NCBI RefSeq assembly: GCF_001435295.1
Contig: NZ_CM003594.1
Span: 3,120,574 to 3,184,573, forward strand
DNA length: 64,000 bases
Direction: 5' to 3'
Source of the DNA: Psychrobacter sp. P11F6
GTDB taxonomy: Bacteria; Pseudomonadota; Gammaproteobacteria; Pseudomonadales; Moraxellaceae
Made by a program: the position numbers and the translations under genes. Each line of letters begins with the position of its first letter. The stretch's first letter is position 1. Positions 30,598-39,765 of this stretch are shown one piece after another. The notes below the pieces were generated by a model. The model was not told the origin of the DNA, ran no database searches, and saw nothing but the letters and a program-made list of their open reading frames with translations.

Positions 30598-31497
30598 TCA
30601 ATGACTGCCTATCAATATTTGCTGAGCAGGATTGATTTTGGTGAGCTCAAGATTTTGGATAAAACGCCCTTCAACATCAGTAATAGTGATTTTCCAATCA
30701 TCTATCACCACACTTTCACCTTCCAAATCACCTACATAACCAAGCGCCTGCATGACCAGACCACCCATGGTATCGACATCCGTATCATCAAAATGACTGC
30801 CAAGCTCATCATTACAGTCTTCAATCACGGTAGACGCTTGCACACGCCAGGTATTTGGTTTTTCAGGATCAGCGACGATGTTATTGATATCACTGTCTTC
30901 ATCGAAGTCATCATGCTCATCGACGATGTCACCGACAATCTCTTCAAGCAAGTCTTCCATGGTAACAACACCGCCAAAGTTGCCGAATTCATCGACGACA
31001 ATCGCCATATGTACTTGGGTACGCTGCAATGAGCGTAACAAGGTATCAGAGCGTGCCGTCTCACTAATATATAGCGGCTGACGTACCAGATCTCTCAAAC
31101 GTTTGCTATCGATTTTATCTTCTTGATCGCGCACCATATGCACAAGAATAGGAATCAAATCTTTTGCCAAGAGGATACCAATGACGGCATCATCATCTTG
31201 ACTGTCAAAGACAGGATAACGCGAATGGGTGGTCTCAAGGATGATATCCATCACCTCAGCGAGACTGGTGCTTTCGTGCAGCCCAACCACTTGCGGGCGC
31301 GGCGTCATAATTTCGCGCACTTGTGTCGCAGGCAGATCCAGCACGCCTTCTAACATATCGACGGTATCAGGCTCTAAGAACTGGCGCGAGTCTTGTACCA
31401 GACGAATCAATTCGTCACGGGTTTCGGGGGCGGTCGATAGCCAGCGTTTTAAGCCGCGCATCGACCAACTACTCGGGCTGGGAGTGTCGTCAGACAT
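30598..31497 (-). CDS. corC: CBS-domain protein CorC/YbeX-type
   Basis: CorC-type proteins carry a CBS pair and a C-terminal CorC_HlyC domain and are linked to magnesium or cobalt efflux. Visible blocks are REIMTPRPQVVGL (first CBS, about residues 60-72), GILLAKDLIPIL, the second CBS with VHMAIVVDEFGNFGGVVTMEDLLEEIVGDI split across about 157-186, and a C-terminal domain with VDTMGGLVMQALG. No membrane helix is present, so this is the short cytosolic form next to lnt, as in E. coli ybeX-lnt. The only ribosome-site candidate is far from the start, so the start is less certain. Confidence 0.92.
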   Translation of the reverse strand: MSDDTPSPSSWSMRGLKRWLSTAPETRDELIRLVQDSRQFLEPDTVDMLEGVLDLPATQVREIMTPRPQVVGLHESTSLAEVMDIILETTHSRYPVFDSQDDDAVIGILLAKDLIPILVHMVRDQEDKIDSKRLRDLVRQPLYISETARSDTLLRSLQRTQVHMAIVVDEFGNFGGVVTMEDLLEEIVGDIVDEHDDFDEDSDINNIVADPEKPNTWRVQASTVIEDCNDELGSHFDDTDVDTMGGLVMQALGYVGDLEGESVVIDDWKITITDVEGRFIQNLELTKINPAQQILIGSH

Positions 31498-31758
31498 GGT
31501 GATGTGATTTAACCTCTTTAGTTAATAACAATTAAAATAATACGTAAAAACAATAATACGTAATAACAGACGTAGATGGGGATGAATACAGCAAATAAAA
31601 CAGATCTTTGATTATTAAATTATAAATAGAGCAGATCAAAGTAGCTTCACTTTAGCGCAAGGCTCACCGACATTCAACGATAAATTCACTCAAATTGTAT
31701 TGTCAGTACGTTATAAACTTTGCTATGGTCAAAGCCTTCACACACCAAAGCACACCCT

Positions 31759-33120
31759 ATGTCGCTACGTTCCTTTTTCTCTCGCCTGCTCACGCCGCAC
31801 TCACATAGCCATCGTTCAGATAACGGCTTGGACACGCTTGAGCCAAATAATCATGGTTCGAATAGACACGGCTTAAAAAATAACACTGCGAATGGTCGCC
31901 AACCGACACCTACATGGCGATATTATCTTGTACAGTTTTTCATCATTATCACCTTGCTACTGTCAGCCGTTTGGTTATTGCTGGCGATTTGGTATCAGTT
32001 TGGAGCAGGCTCTGCCATCACTTGGTTAACCGCACTTTTCATTGTTGGTGTACTGACAGCCTTACTGAGCGTTCGCTATTGGCCGAAAATAGCTCAGCGC
32101 TTTGATCATAAACAACGCAGCAGTAAACCATGGAGCAACAAAACAACCATAAATAGTAAGTCAGTAAATAAATGGTTAACCGCTTTATATGGTGCTATTT
32201 GGTTGGTAGGCGTTGGCTGGTTTTTTTCTATTGAACCCCAACAAGAGCGCGACTGGATGGCTGAGGTAAGTGAAAGGGTCACTTACGAGCGCGATGCAAC
32301 CAATCCTGACTTAGTGACCCTAACCAATGTACGCAACTTTGATTGGCATACCGACACGGAGGCGACCGAACGCTGGGACACACGTACCATTGATATGTCC
32401 AAACTATCTGGCGTCGATGTCACCAATTCTTACTGGATGGGTCCACTGATTGCCCATACGTTGGTCAGTTTTCGTTTTGAAGATGATAGACCGCTTGCTT
32501 TCTCATTTGAGATTCGTAAAGAAGAAGGCGAATCGTTTTCGGCATTGGCAGGGTTTTTTAGACGCTATGAGCTGAGCCTGATTGCCGCAGAAGAGCGTGA
32601 TATTATCTATACCCGAACGAATGCGCGTGGCGAGCAAGTTTATCTATTTCCCGTTAGCAACTTGCAGCAGCACGAGGTCAAGTCACTATTTGAATCTTAC
32701 TTAACCGCTGCCGATGAATTGAATGCCAAGCCTGCTTGGTATAACACATTACTCAGTAATTGCACCAATATCATTTTTTATATGGCGCGTATCGTCAGTG
32801 GCGATCGCCTGCCGTGGGATTATCGGATTTGGGTCTCTGGCTGGCTGCCAAATTATCTATATGATGTCGGTATGCTTGACGCTAATCCAGAAAAGACTGG
32901 GCAGCCTTGGTCAATGGATACATGGTACGAGCGTACCCATATCAACTCAAAGGTTAAAGGATTCAGTAATCAAATCAATCTAGAGTCTGGCGTTAATAGC
33001 AACGAAAACAGCCGCGAATTTTCTGAGCAAATTCGTCAGGACATTCCTATCCCGCCATTGGCTGACACGCAAGAAGATGCTGAGACAAAAGCCAAATCTG
33101 CGGCTCAGGTTTCTTATTAA
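31759..33120 (+). CDS. DUF4105 domain membrane protein
   Basis: The predicted protein has 453 residues from the ATG at 31759; an upstream TTG at 31720 is in frame but unsupported. Three hydrophobic segments (about residues 50-75, 82-97 and 135-155) lead into a large DUF4105 domain with YWMGPLIAHTLVSFRF, FFRRYELSLIAAEERDIIY and the conserved SNCTNIIFY block (Asn-Cys-Thr). The Cys and upstream polar residues recall a papain-like layout sometimes suggested for this family; that is inference. The domain is probably periplasmic. The last 60 residues are polar. Function unknown. Confidence 0.85.
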   Translation: MSLRSFFSRLLTPHSHSHRSDNGLDTLEPNNHGSNRHGLKNNTANGRQPTPTWRYYLVQFFIIITLLLSAVWLLLAIWYQFGAGSAITWLTALFIVGVLTALLSVRYWPKIAQRFDHKQRSSKPWSNKTTINSKSVNKWLTALYGAIWLVGVGWFFSIEPQQERDWMAEVSERVTYERDATNPDLVTLTNVRNFDWHTDTEATERWDTRTIDMSKLSGVDVTNSYWMGPLIAHTLVSFRFEDDRPLAFSFEIRKEEGESFSALAGFFRRYELSLIAAEERDIIYTRTNARGEQVYLFPVSNLQQHEVKSLFESYLTAADELNAKPAWYNTLLSNCTNIIFYMARIVSGDRLPWDYRIWVSGWLPNYLYDVGMLDANPEKTGQPWSMDTWYERTHINSKVKGFSNQINLESGVNSNENSREFSEQIRQDIPIPPLADTQEDAETKAKSAAQVSY

Positions 33121-33199
33121 CATCAAGTAGCACTATACTTTTATCCTGCAATAATACCAACGTCACTGATGTCACTGATTTCAGTAACTCTCAGTATTA

Positions 33200-33823
33200 T
33201 CAAGGCTTGACCCAGCTGACCACCCGCTCCTCCATCGCTTCATCAGACATACCAGTCTCAGAAACACAGCGCCCAGCCACGCCAACATTGGCAGCACGCA
33301 TTTGTTGCTGTGTTACCACTACATCTTGGGTCAATAACAAATGCCAACTTGGCAAATCTTGTCCTTTATACAAACGCTTATAGGCGCAGTGCGAAGGCAA
33401 CCACATCATCTGCGGCAGATTGTCCATGGTCAGCTGAATACAGTCAGGCACATGCTCTTGACGCGTGGCGTAATGCTGGCAATAACCCGTCGTACAATCC
33501 ATTAGCTGGCAAGTCACATCGGTATACTCGACCAACTCTTCATCCACATCACCATTCTCATCTTCGTCAATATACTTAATCAAACAGCAACTACCACAAC
33601 CATCACACAACGCTTCCCATTCGCTATGATTTAATTCTGACAATGCAAAGCGCGACCAAAAATTCGGACGCAATGTGTCATTGAGTTTACTGTCATAGTC
33701 GCTATTGCTTTCATTACCACTGTCAGGAAATAAGCTCACAGCTGATTTTTCCGTGACTTTTAACGCCAAAGTTGCGTCAGAGTCTAGGTGGGCTGCACAG
33801 TTGTTTAACAAGTTTAGTGTCAT
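33200..33823 (-). CDS. YcgN/UPF0260-family cysteine-cluster protein
   Basis: The 207-residue protein has a 50-residue polar N-terminal extension and then the UPF0260 core: FWSRFALSELNHSEWEALCDGCGSCC split over about residues 55-80, followed by further cysteines in VTCQLMDCTTGYCQHY and VPDCIQLT. The CxxCxxCC-type cluster and later cysteines are thought to bind a metal or an iron-sulphur centre (family knowledge; not proven here). The SHCAYKRLYKGQDLPSWHLL block near the C-terminus is typical. The usual family length is about 150. The start at 33823 has no strong ribosome site, so a shorter start is possible. Confidence 0.88.
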   Translation of the reverse strand: MTLNLLNNCAAHLDSDATLALKVTEKSAVSLFPDSGNESNSDYDSKLNDTLRPNFWSRFALSELNHSEWEALCDGCGSCCLIKYIDEDENGDVDEELVEYTDVTCQLMDCTTGYCQHYATRQEHVPDCIQLTMDNLPQMMWLPSHCAYKRLYKGQDLPSWHLLLTQDVVVTQQQMRAANVGVAGRCVSETGMSDEAMEERVVSWVKP

Positions 33824-33982
33824 AAAGGTGCCGTAGCATTTTGATAAAGAGCGTTACAGTATTATAGCTGTTTTTGCCTAGGTTGAGCGTTAAGGTAGTA
33901 AAAGTAAGAAAAACGATATAGCAAAAACACAGACAAATAACCTTTATAACGTAAAACTCCTCACATAAAAAAGGATAATAAT

Positions 33983-34723
33983 ATGTCAATTAAGACTTTT
34001 GAATTAATCAGTACCACCGAAAACGGTGTCCAGCTTATCAGCTATGTGGCATTGCCAGAAAATGCATCTGACGACCATCCTGTTGCGGGAATTTTAGTAG
34101 CGCCAGAATGGTGGGGTATCGTTGATCACCCAAAATCAGTGGTCGAGCGCTTGGCAGAAGCAGGTTATGCCGCCGTCGCAATGGACGTGTACGGTGAAGG
34201 CAAGCTGACCACCGATGCCGCGCAAGCGAATATGTGGATGGAGCAAGTATTAGAAGATCAAGATATGCTGATGTCGCGCTGCCGTTTAATCCTTAATGAC
34301 TTTAGCGACCAGTTAGCCGTTGATGGTGACAATCTAGCAGCGATTGGCTTTTGCTTTGGTGGTAAGGTCGTGCTTGATATGGCTCGCGAAGGCATGCCAT
34401 TAAAAGCGGTCGCCACTTTCCATGGCAACCCAACACCAAAACAGCCAGCGGATAAAAACTTCACCGCTAACGTATTGGTTGCTCACGGTCGCGATGATTC
34501 AATGGTATCAATGGAAGCAATAGAAGGTCTAAAATCAGAACTAGATGCTGCTGGCGTTGACTATATTATCGATGTTTATGACAACGCTAAACATGGCTTT
34601 ACCAATCCACATGCCGATGAGCGCGCTGCTAAAAATGAGGTTGATCTCGGCTACAACGAAGCCGCTGCCAAGCAAAGCTGGGAAAACATGCTTGAATTTA
34701 TGGAAAATAACTTAGGTAAATAA
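33983..34723 (+). CDS. Dienelactone hydrolase family protein
   Basis: The 246-residue protein is an alpha/beta hydrolase of the dienelactone hydrolase type. It has PEWWGIVDH near residues 47-55, the nucleophile elbow IGFCFGGKV with predicted Cys124 in place of Ser, the acid loop HGRDDSMV and His in KHGFTNP. The true enzyme opens dienelactone in catechol degradation, but no other aromatic pathway genes are nearby, so the physiological substrate is unknown. AAGGAT precedes the start. A 13-bp tandem repeat begins in the last codons and runs past the stop. Confidence 0.9.
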   Translation: MSIKTFELISTTENGVQLISYVALPENASDDHPVAGILVAPEWWGIVDHPKSVVERLAEAGYAAVAMDVYGEGKLTTDAAQANMWMEQVLEDQDMLMSRCRLILNDFSDQLAVDGDNLAAIGFCFGGKVVLDMAREGMPLKAVATFHGNPTPKQPADKNFTANVLVAHGRDDSMVSMEAIEGLKSELDAAGVDYIIDVYDNAKHGFTNPHADERAAKNEVDLGYNEAAAKQSWENMLEFMENNLGK

Positions 34724-34745
34724 CTTAGGTAAATAACTTAGGTAA
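34707..34745. repeat. Three tandem copies of a 13-bp repeat across a stop codon
   Basis: ATAACTTAGGTAA repeats three times (34707-34719, 34720-34732, 34733-34745). The first copy encodes the last residues of the dienelactone hydrolase; the stop TAA falls at the first junction. This looks like slipped-strand duplication. Confidence 0.9.
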
Positions 34746-34830
34746 ATAATCTTTGAATCAGGCATATCAATAGCTGTTTTCAGGTTATTAACACACTATT
34801 TATTAACCCCTATCTATTAACGCAATATAT

Positions 34831-34863
34831 AGCAGAGTGCGCCCGCCGCACTCTGCTTTTTTT
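34831..34863 (+). terminator. Terminator downstream of the dienelactone hydrolase gene
   Basis: Arms AGCAGAGTGCG and CGCACTCTGC enclose a short GC-rich loop and are followed by seven T residues. Confidence 0.92.
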
Positions 34864-35023
34864 ATCGTAAACAAATCCATATTGATCATTACATATTTAC
34901 AAAGGCTTACTATTAGTAAGGATTTAAGACGCTAACATGGTTATTGCACAGTCGTGATTCATATAATCGGTCACACCACTTGCTGATAGCTCTCTAACCA
35001 CTCACTAATAATGAGGTAAAACC

Positions 35024-35815
35024 ATGAAAACAATCCAACAACTATTCGACTTTCATCATAAAACCATCATTATCAGTGGTGCAGCAGGCGCTATTGGTAG
35101 CGAGGCTGCACGGTTTTTAAGCTCATTAGGAGGCAACATTGTCCTCGCTGATTTAAATGAAGATAAAGTGAAGCAAATTGCCGCTGATATCGAAAAAGAA
35201 ACAGGCAATGCAACCTTAGGCATGAAAACCGACTTTACTGACGAGACGCAAATTGCAGCCTTGGTGGATGCAACTATTGCAAAATTCGGTAAGATTTCTG
35301 CAGTAGTCAACAACGTCGGTTGGGGTGCAAGTACGCCCTTATGGGAATCTACCACCGAAAAAATGGTCAATGCGTATAAGCTCAATACCTTGGGATCTTA
35401 TCATTTGACTCGTTTATGTATGCCGTATTTAAAACAAGAAGAAAACGCCTCTGTGGTATTTTCTGGATCCATGGTTGGTAATACACCATCGCCAGAATTT
35501 ATCGAATACAGCACAGCTAAAGCGGGCTTGCTAAATATGGTAAAAAGTATGGCGGTCGCATCAGGTCCTGAAGTGCGCTTTAACTCACTAATCATCGGTA
35601 CAGTAGATAATGGTGCTTCCTCTGAAGAAGCCGGTTATACCCAAGAGATGATCGATAATGTGGTCAAAGGTATCGTCCTAAAACGACGTGGTGTGCCAGC
35701 AGATATCGCTCAAGCGATGGCGTTTTTGTTAAGTGATGCAGCGTCTTGGATTACTGGTGCTGAACTGACAGTCAATGGTGGCGGTGTTTACAAAAGCAAA
35801 ATGCCAACCTCATAA
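35024..35815 (+). CDS. SDR-family oxidoreductase
   Basis: The 263-residue protein is a classical short-chain dehydrogenase. It has the nucleotide-binding GAAGAIGS at about residues 20-27, ADLNED after strand 2 (an acidic residue that favours NAD over NADP), NNVGWGAS in place of NNAG, Ser in FSGSMVGN, and the catalytic YSTAK. The C-terminal DAASWITGAELTVNGGG block is typical. GAGGT precedes the start. Without specific context the substrate is unknown; steroid, sugar or 3-oxoacyl substrates are all possible. A terminator follows. Confidence 0.88.
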   Translation: MKTIQQLFDFHHKTIIISGAAGAIGSEAARFLSSLGGNIVLADLNEDKVKQIAADIEKETGNATLGMKTDFTDETQIAALVDATIAKFGKISAVVNNVGWGASTPLWESTTEKMVNAYKLNTLGSYHLTRLCMPYLKQEENASVVFSGSMVGNTPSPEFIEYSTAKAGLLNMVKSMAVASGPEVRFNSLIIGTVDNGASSEEAGYTQEMIDNVVKGIVLKRRGVPADIAQAMAFLLSDAASWITGAELTVNGGGVYKSKMPTS

Positions 35816-35881
35816 ACTCAGTCATCATTTTAATCATAAATTTATAAACGATACATAATAGGGCGTGTCGAGCATTCGACC

Positions 35882-35916
35882 ATACTGGGTAGGATTTTAT
35901 CTACTCAGTATTTTTT
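35882..35916 (+). terminator. Terminator of the SDR gene
   Basis: Arms ATACTGGGTAG and CTACTCAGTAT (one G-T pair) enclose an eight-base loop and run into six T residues. Confidence 0.85.
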
Positions 35917-35954
35917 ATGCATAAACCTACCTGATTAGACTTGGAACATAAACC

Positions 35955-36425
35955 ATGGCAACAGCATTAAACGCAAAATTACTAAAAGGCGCTATGCTTA
36001 CTGGCGTAATCAATGCTTTCATTAACGGCGGCATACAATATTTCTTCTTAAAAACATACTCATCAATCGCAATATCTGTTGACTCTATTACCAATAATGA
36101 AGACACGGTGCTCGGTACCTCCGTTACCTTATCGATTACGTTAGCCATGATTTTAACTATGGTGGCTTATTTTGGTATCAAAGAAAAAAAAGTAGCCTTC
36201 TTCCCAACCGCTTTTTGGTTGACGATAAAGCATGGATTTTTTACCTTTGGGGTATTGACCTCTCTTGCTGTACTATGGCAAAAATACGCAGGTACGGTCG
36301 AAGTATCTTTGATTTCAGCTTTAATTATTATCGGTGTTATTGCAGGTATCGTCTCAGGTATGGTGAATTATCTAACCTTGCGTGAATGTACGTTGTCAGA
36401 AAGACATAAATTATATGCCGCTTAA
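35955..36425 (+). CDS. Hypothetical four-helix membrane protein, 156 aa
   Basis: Four hydrophobic segments are visible at about residues 11-33, 55-75, 85-108 and 117-140, making a small inner-membrane protein. The N-terminal phrase LLKGAMLTGVINAFINGGIQYF suggests a conserved family of small permease-like proteins, but I cannot name it. TTGGAA lies before the start. A likely terminator follows at 36450. No functional partner is evident next door. Confidence 0.75.
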   Translation: MATALNAKLLKGAMLTGVINAFINGGIQYFFLKTYSSIAISVDSITNNEDTVLGTSVTLSITLAMILTMVAYFGIKEKKVAFFPTAFWLTIKHGFFTFGVLTSLAVLWQKYAGTVEVSLISALIIIGVIAGIVSGMVNYLTLRECTLSERHKLYAA

Positions 36426-36449
36426 ATATCTTAGTTTATAAAGCATCAA

Positions 36450-36498
36450 GGTCAGCTCCATGATCGTAAACGAATAATCTTGGGCTAGCCCTTTTTTT
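36450..36498 (+). terminator. Probable terminator of the four-helix membrane protein gene
   Basis: GGTCAGCTC (36450-36458) pairs with GGGCTAGCC (36482-36490) with one mismatch and G-T pairs, followed by seven T residues. The loop is long, so confidence is moderate. Confidence 0.55.
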
Positions 36499-36578
36499 GA
36501 TGAGCGCTTTGCTTGTGTTTGCTTTGAAATCGAGTCATCATCAAGCCATCAAATATTGAGTAACGGTGTGGTAGCGCT

Positions 36579-39500
36579 ATGTCTGATATCAGCGGGTTTG
36601 TATTGCTTGTTTGTCTAGTAGTGATTATCGTTTTTTACAATAAACTAAAGCGACGCGTTGATCAGCTTCAACAAGACATCACGCAACTGCAAGATGAGTT
36701 ACAAGCGCAGCAACACCGTGTCAGCTCTATGAACAACGTCAACGCCGATAATAACGTAGACGTTCATACTGAACCAATGGCTCAAACGCTAGCTGAGACT
36801 CACTCGCCCCAACCTATTATCGAGGAGCTATTTGACTCAGCACCTCCTTTACCTACTGCTACGATTCACCCGAAACCAGCCCCTTCTCCAAAAAAACCAT
36901 CACCCATAGAGCCTGATGAGCGCTCACTGCCTATCGTCACTTCATTGATTCACTCTATCAAAAACTGGTTTTTTGGCGGCAATCTGGTCGTACGCGTTGG
37001 CGTGATCGTCCTACTTATCGGTGTGGTGCTACTACTTCGCTTGTTAAGCGACTATATCGAAGTGTCGATAGCGTCCAAGCTTTTAGCGATAGGCATCCTC
37101 GGTTTAGGTCTAGCAGCATTAGGCTTAAAATTGGCAAAAAATCGCTTTGCTTATGGCATCACCCTACAAGGTGCAGGCTTAGCGATTGCGTATTTAACGA
37201 CCTTTTTTGCCTATGGCGTTTACCAAGTCTTGCCTAACTTACCGAGCTTTATTGGGCTTGGGCTATTATCTGCGATTACCATTGCACTCGCCGTGCGTCA
37301 AAACGCTTTTCCACTGGCGTTGTTAGCGTTATCGGGTGGGTTTTTTGCGCCTATTTTGACCAGTGAAAACACGGGCAGTTTGGTGGTATTGTTTAGTTAC
37401 TATCTACTATTGAACGTGACGATTGCGATTATCGCGCATTACCGCCCATGGAAAATACTGAATTTATTCGGTGTCACTGTGACCTTTGGATTGGCTTACT
37501 ACTGGGGTATCAGTGAGAATTTGAGCACAGTCATTGAGGCGCAGCGCTGGTCTTTAGTCCTACTGGTCACCTTACATTTACTGCTATATCTGTTTGTCGT
37601 CATTCGCTACGCCCAACAAATCATTGCCTACAATACTCTTAATGAAACAGACATCATCCAGACAGAGAGCGCAGACAACGTAAAGCCTTTAGATAGCGTT
37701 CACGCAAGAAATAATAGCTATGTATTCCCTATTGATACTGGCTTACTGTTTTCAGTGCCGATATTAGCCTTTGGTTTATTTGCGGCATTATTCGATGACA
37801 TTCCTAACGCCTTAACCATCGCTAGTACTATTTTAGCCACTGTTTACTTAGGACTCGGCTGGTTGTTTGTGCAGCGTAGCCAGCGTTATGCCTTAATCAC
37901 CGAAGGCATGTTGGCTTTAGGATTTGGTTTTTTGGCGCTGGTAATCCCCTTAGCATTAGATGCTGAATGGATTGCTTTTGGCTGGTCAGTACAAGGATTG
38001 GCGCTGGTCTGGTTTGGACGGCGTTCATTGCGAGCGTGGTCAGTGTTATTTGGTTTGTTATTGCAGCTAATCAGTATAGGCATGCTGATGGTAAAAGTAG
38101 TCTTCGCCATTCAAGATCATCCAACATTGGCCTTAACCATTTCGGCTATCAGCTATCTAGCAACGATGTTTATCTTACGCGTCAGCAACTCGCCAACTAC
38201 ATTGAACGATAGCAGCGACAGCTTTGATAACCACTTAAATAGTAGCTTAAACAATAACTTAGAATTCTCCCAAGAGCAAAACGCCACGCCAGATGCGATA
38301 GCGACCTATGCCGACGCACTGGGGATCAGCACTCATGCCGCACAGCAATGGCTAACCTCAATCAACAGCAAAAGCACCGTGTTTAATCTTGTTTGGCACA
38401 GTCCTATACTTATAAGGTTTTTGACCTTTACAGCTATAGCGTGGCTACTACAAGTGCTGCTGCTTGATTTTAACCAGTGGTTCACCAGTTGGACACTGGC
38501 AACGACGACCATGATTGCACTCGCAGCTCTAATCAGCCTTGCCATTTATTGGACAATCGATCGTTATCACTCGTGGATAGAAATCAGACAACTTAGCCAC
38601 GGCTTATCGATCGTCTTTTATCTCATGCTTGTCCTACAGTTACCGCAAAAATTCGAGTTTCATTTGATATGGCAGACAGCAGATTGGCTACTATTTACTG
38701 GTTTAATCGTTGGTTGGTTGATTATCGGACAATCGTGGTTAAAGACATGGTACGACCACTCCGAGCTGTCACGCTATGATGGCGCAAGCTGGCTGGGAGC
38801 TAGCATTCTAATCATTGCTGCCGCCGCCCACTATGGAATCGCAGATTCCGCTGGCGTGATGGCTGTCTTGAGTCCAGCCATTTTAATATTGGCTGGGCTA
38901 TGGTTCAGCTATCGTAATTCCGATTATCGTCAGCAAAATAAGCGCACGAATCAGGTATTAAAACAAAGCCCACTGTACTGGTTTGATTGGCAACAAGCGC
39001 TATTGAGCTGCGCGGCTATCTTTGCGCCCATTGCTTTAAGTTGGGTCATCATGACCAACTGGTCTTATGATGGTGTAATTTGGGATATGTCCTACTTCCC
39101 ACTACTGAATTTATACGACATTACCTCATTGCTGACGCTATTGGTTGGTTTTAGTCTATATTACATGAGCCAACATCGCCGCGATGAGAGTCTTATCGAA
39201 TCAAGTGCAGCCCCCCAAACTAAGCGCATATTCACTACTGATAATTTACTGGTTATATTGGGGCTTATCAGCTTTTGGCTGATTTCCAGTATGTTGGTTA
39301 GAACATTACATGCCTTTATCGGTACACCGCTGTGGGACAGCGCTCAGGGCGGCGCATGGAATAGCGAGCAAGTACAGACAGGATTGACCATTTTATGGAC
39401 GCTCTTGGCTTTAGTCGCCACCATCGTCGCCAGTCGCTATTGGCAGCGGACGCTTTGGTTTATGGGTATCGGGCTATTAGGTATTGTCGTACTCAAACTG

Positions 39501-39641
39501 GTATTGGTTGATTTGTCGCAGACCGAAGCGATTTGGCGGGTGATATCTTTCCTTGGCGCAGGCAGTTTAATACTATTAATTGGTTATCTTGCACCGTTAC
39601 CCCCTGCCCGCGATGAAATAGAAAATCTAGCTCAAGAGTAA
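36579..39641 (+). CDS. DUF2339 multi-spanning membrane protein, 1020 aa
   Basis: The protein starts with one membrane helix (residues about 5-20), then a coiled-coil stretch (LKRRVDQLQQDITQLQDEL, about 22-45) and a Pro/Ser-rich linker. From about residue 130 it is almost continuously hydrophobic with well over 20 membrane segments, beginning with the DUF2339 signature NWFFGGNLVVRVGVIVLLIG and GLAIAYLTTFFAYGVY. DUF2339 proteins are very large inner-membrane proteins of unknown function found widely in proteobacteria. Length is in the family range. Two polar loops (about 370-395 and 540-590) interrupt the membrane part. Confidence 0.9.
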   Translation: MSDISGFVLLVCLVVIIVFYNKLKRRVDQLQQDITQLQDELQAQQHRVSSMNNVNADNNVDVHTEPMAQTLAETHSPQPIIEELFDSAPPLPTATIHPKPAPSPKKPSPIEPDERSLPIVTSLIHSIKNWFFGGNLVVRVGVIVLLIGVVLLLRLLSDYIEVSIASKLLAIGILGLGLAALGLKLAKNRFAYGITLQGAGLAIAYLTTFFAYGVYQVLPNLPSFIGLGLLSAITIALAVRQNAFPLALLALSGGFFAPILTSENTGSLVVLFSYYLLLNVTIAIIAHYRPWKILNLFGVTVTFGLAYYWGISENLSTVIEAQRWSLVLLVTLHLLLYLFVVIRYAQQIIAYNTLNETDIIQTESADNVKPLDSVHARNNSYVFPIDTGLLFSVPILAFGLFAALFDDIPNALTIASTILATVYLGLGWLFVQRSQRYALITEGMLALGFGFLALVIPLALDAEWIAFGWSVQGLALVWFGRRSLRAWSVLFGLLLQLISIGMLMVKVVFAIQDHPTLALTISAISYLATMFILRVSNSPTTLNDSSDSFDNHLNSSLNNNLEFSQEQNATPDAIATYADALGISTHAAQQWLTSINSKSTVFNLVWHSPILIRFLTFTAIAWLLQVLLLDFNQWFTSWTLATTTMIALAALISLAIYWTIDRYHSWIEIRQLSHGLSIVFYLMLVLQLPQKFEFHLIWQTADWLLFTGLIVGWLIIGQSWLKTWYDHSELSRYDGASWLGASILIIAAAAHYGIADSAGVMAVLSPAILILAGLWFSYRNSDYRQQNKRTNQVLKQSPLYWFDWQQALLSCAAIFAPIALSWVIMTNWSYDGVIWDMSYFPLLNLYDITSLLTLLVGFSLYYMSQHRRDESLIESSAAPQTKRIFTTDNLLVILGLISFWLISSMLVRTLHAFIGTPLWDSAQGGAWNSEQVQTGLTILWTLLALVATIVASRYWQRTLWFMGIGLLGIVVLKLVLVDLSQTEAIWRVISFLGAGSLILLIGYLAPLPPARDEIENLAQE

Positions 39642-39765
39642 CCGCGCATCTGGTTGGGCGAAATTATGGCGTGAGTACTGTGGTTCTGTAGTAAACTGGA
39701 CACCATGAAAAGTAAATGACGATCGTCTTACTTTGCGCATTTTTTATAAAAGGTTATGAAAGCAG

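Noticed and set aside
35861-35880. AGGGCGTGTCGAGC as another MITE end
   Set aside because: Only the first nine bases match the terminal repeat; the sequence then diverges and no partner end is found nearby.
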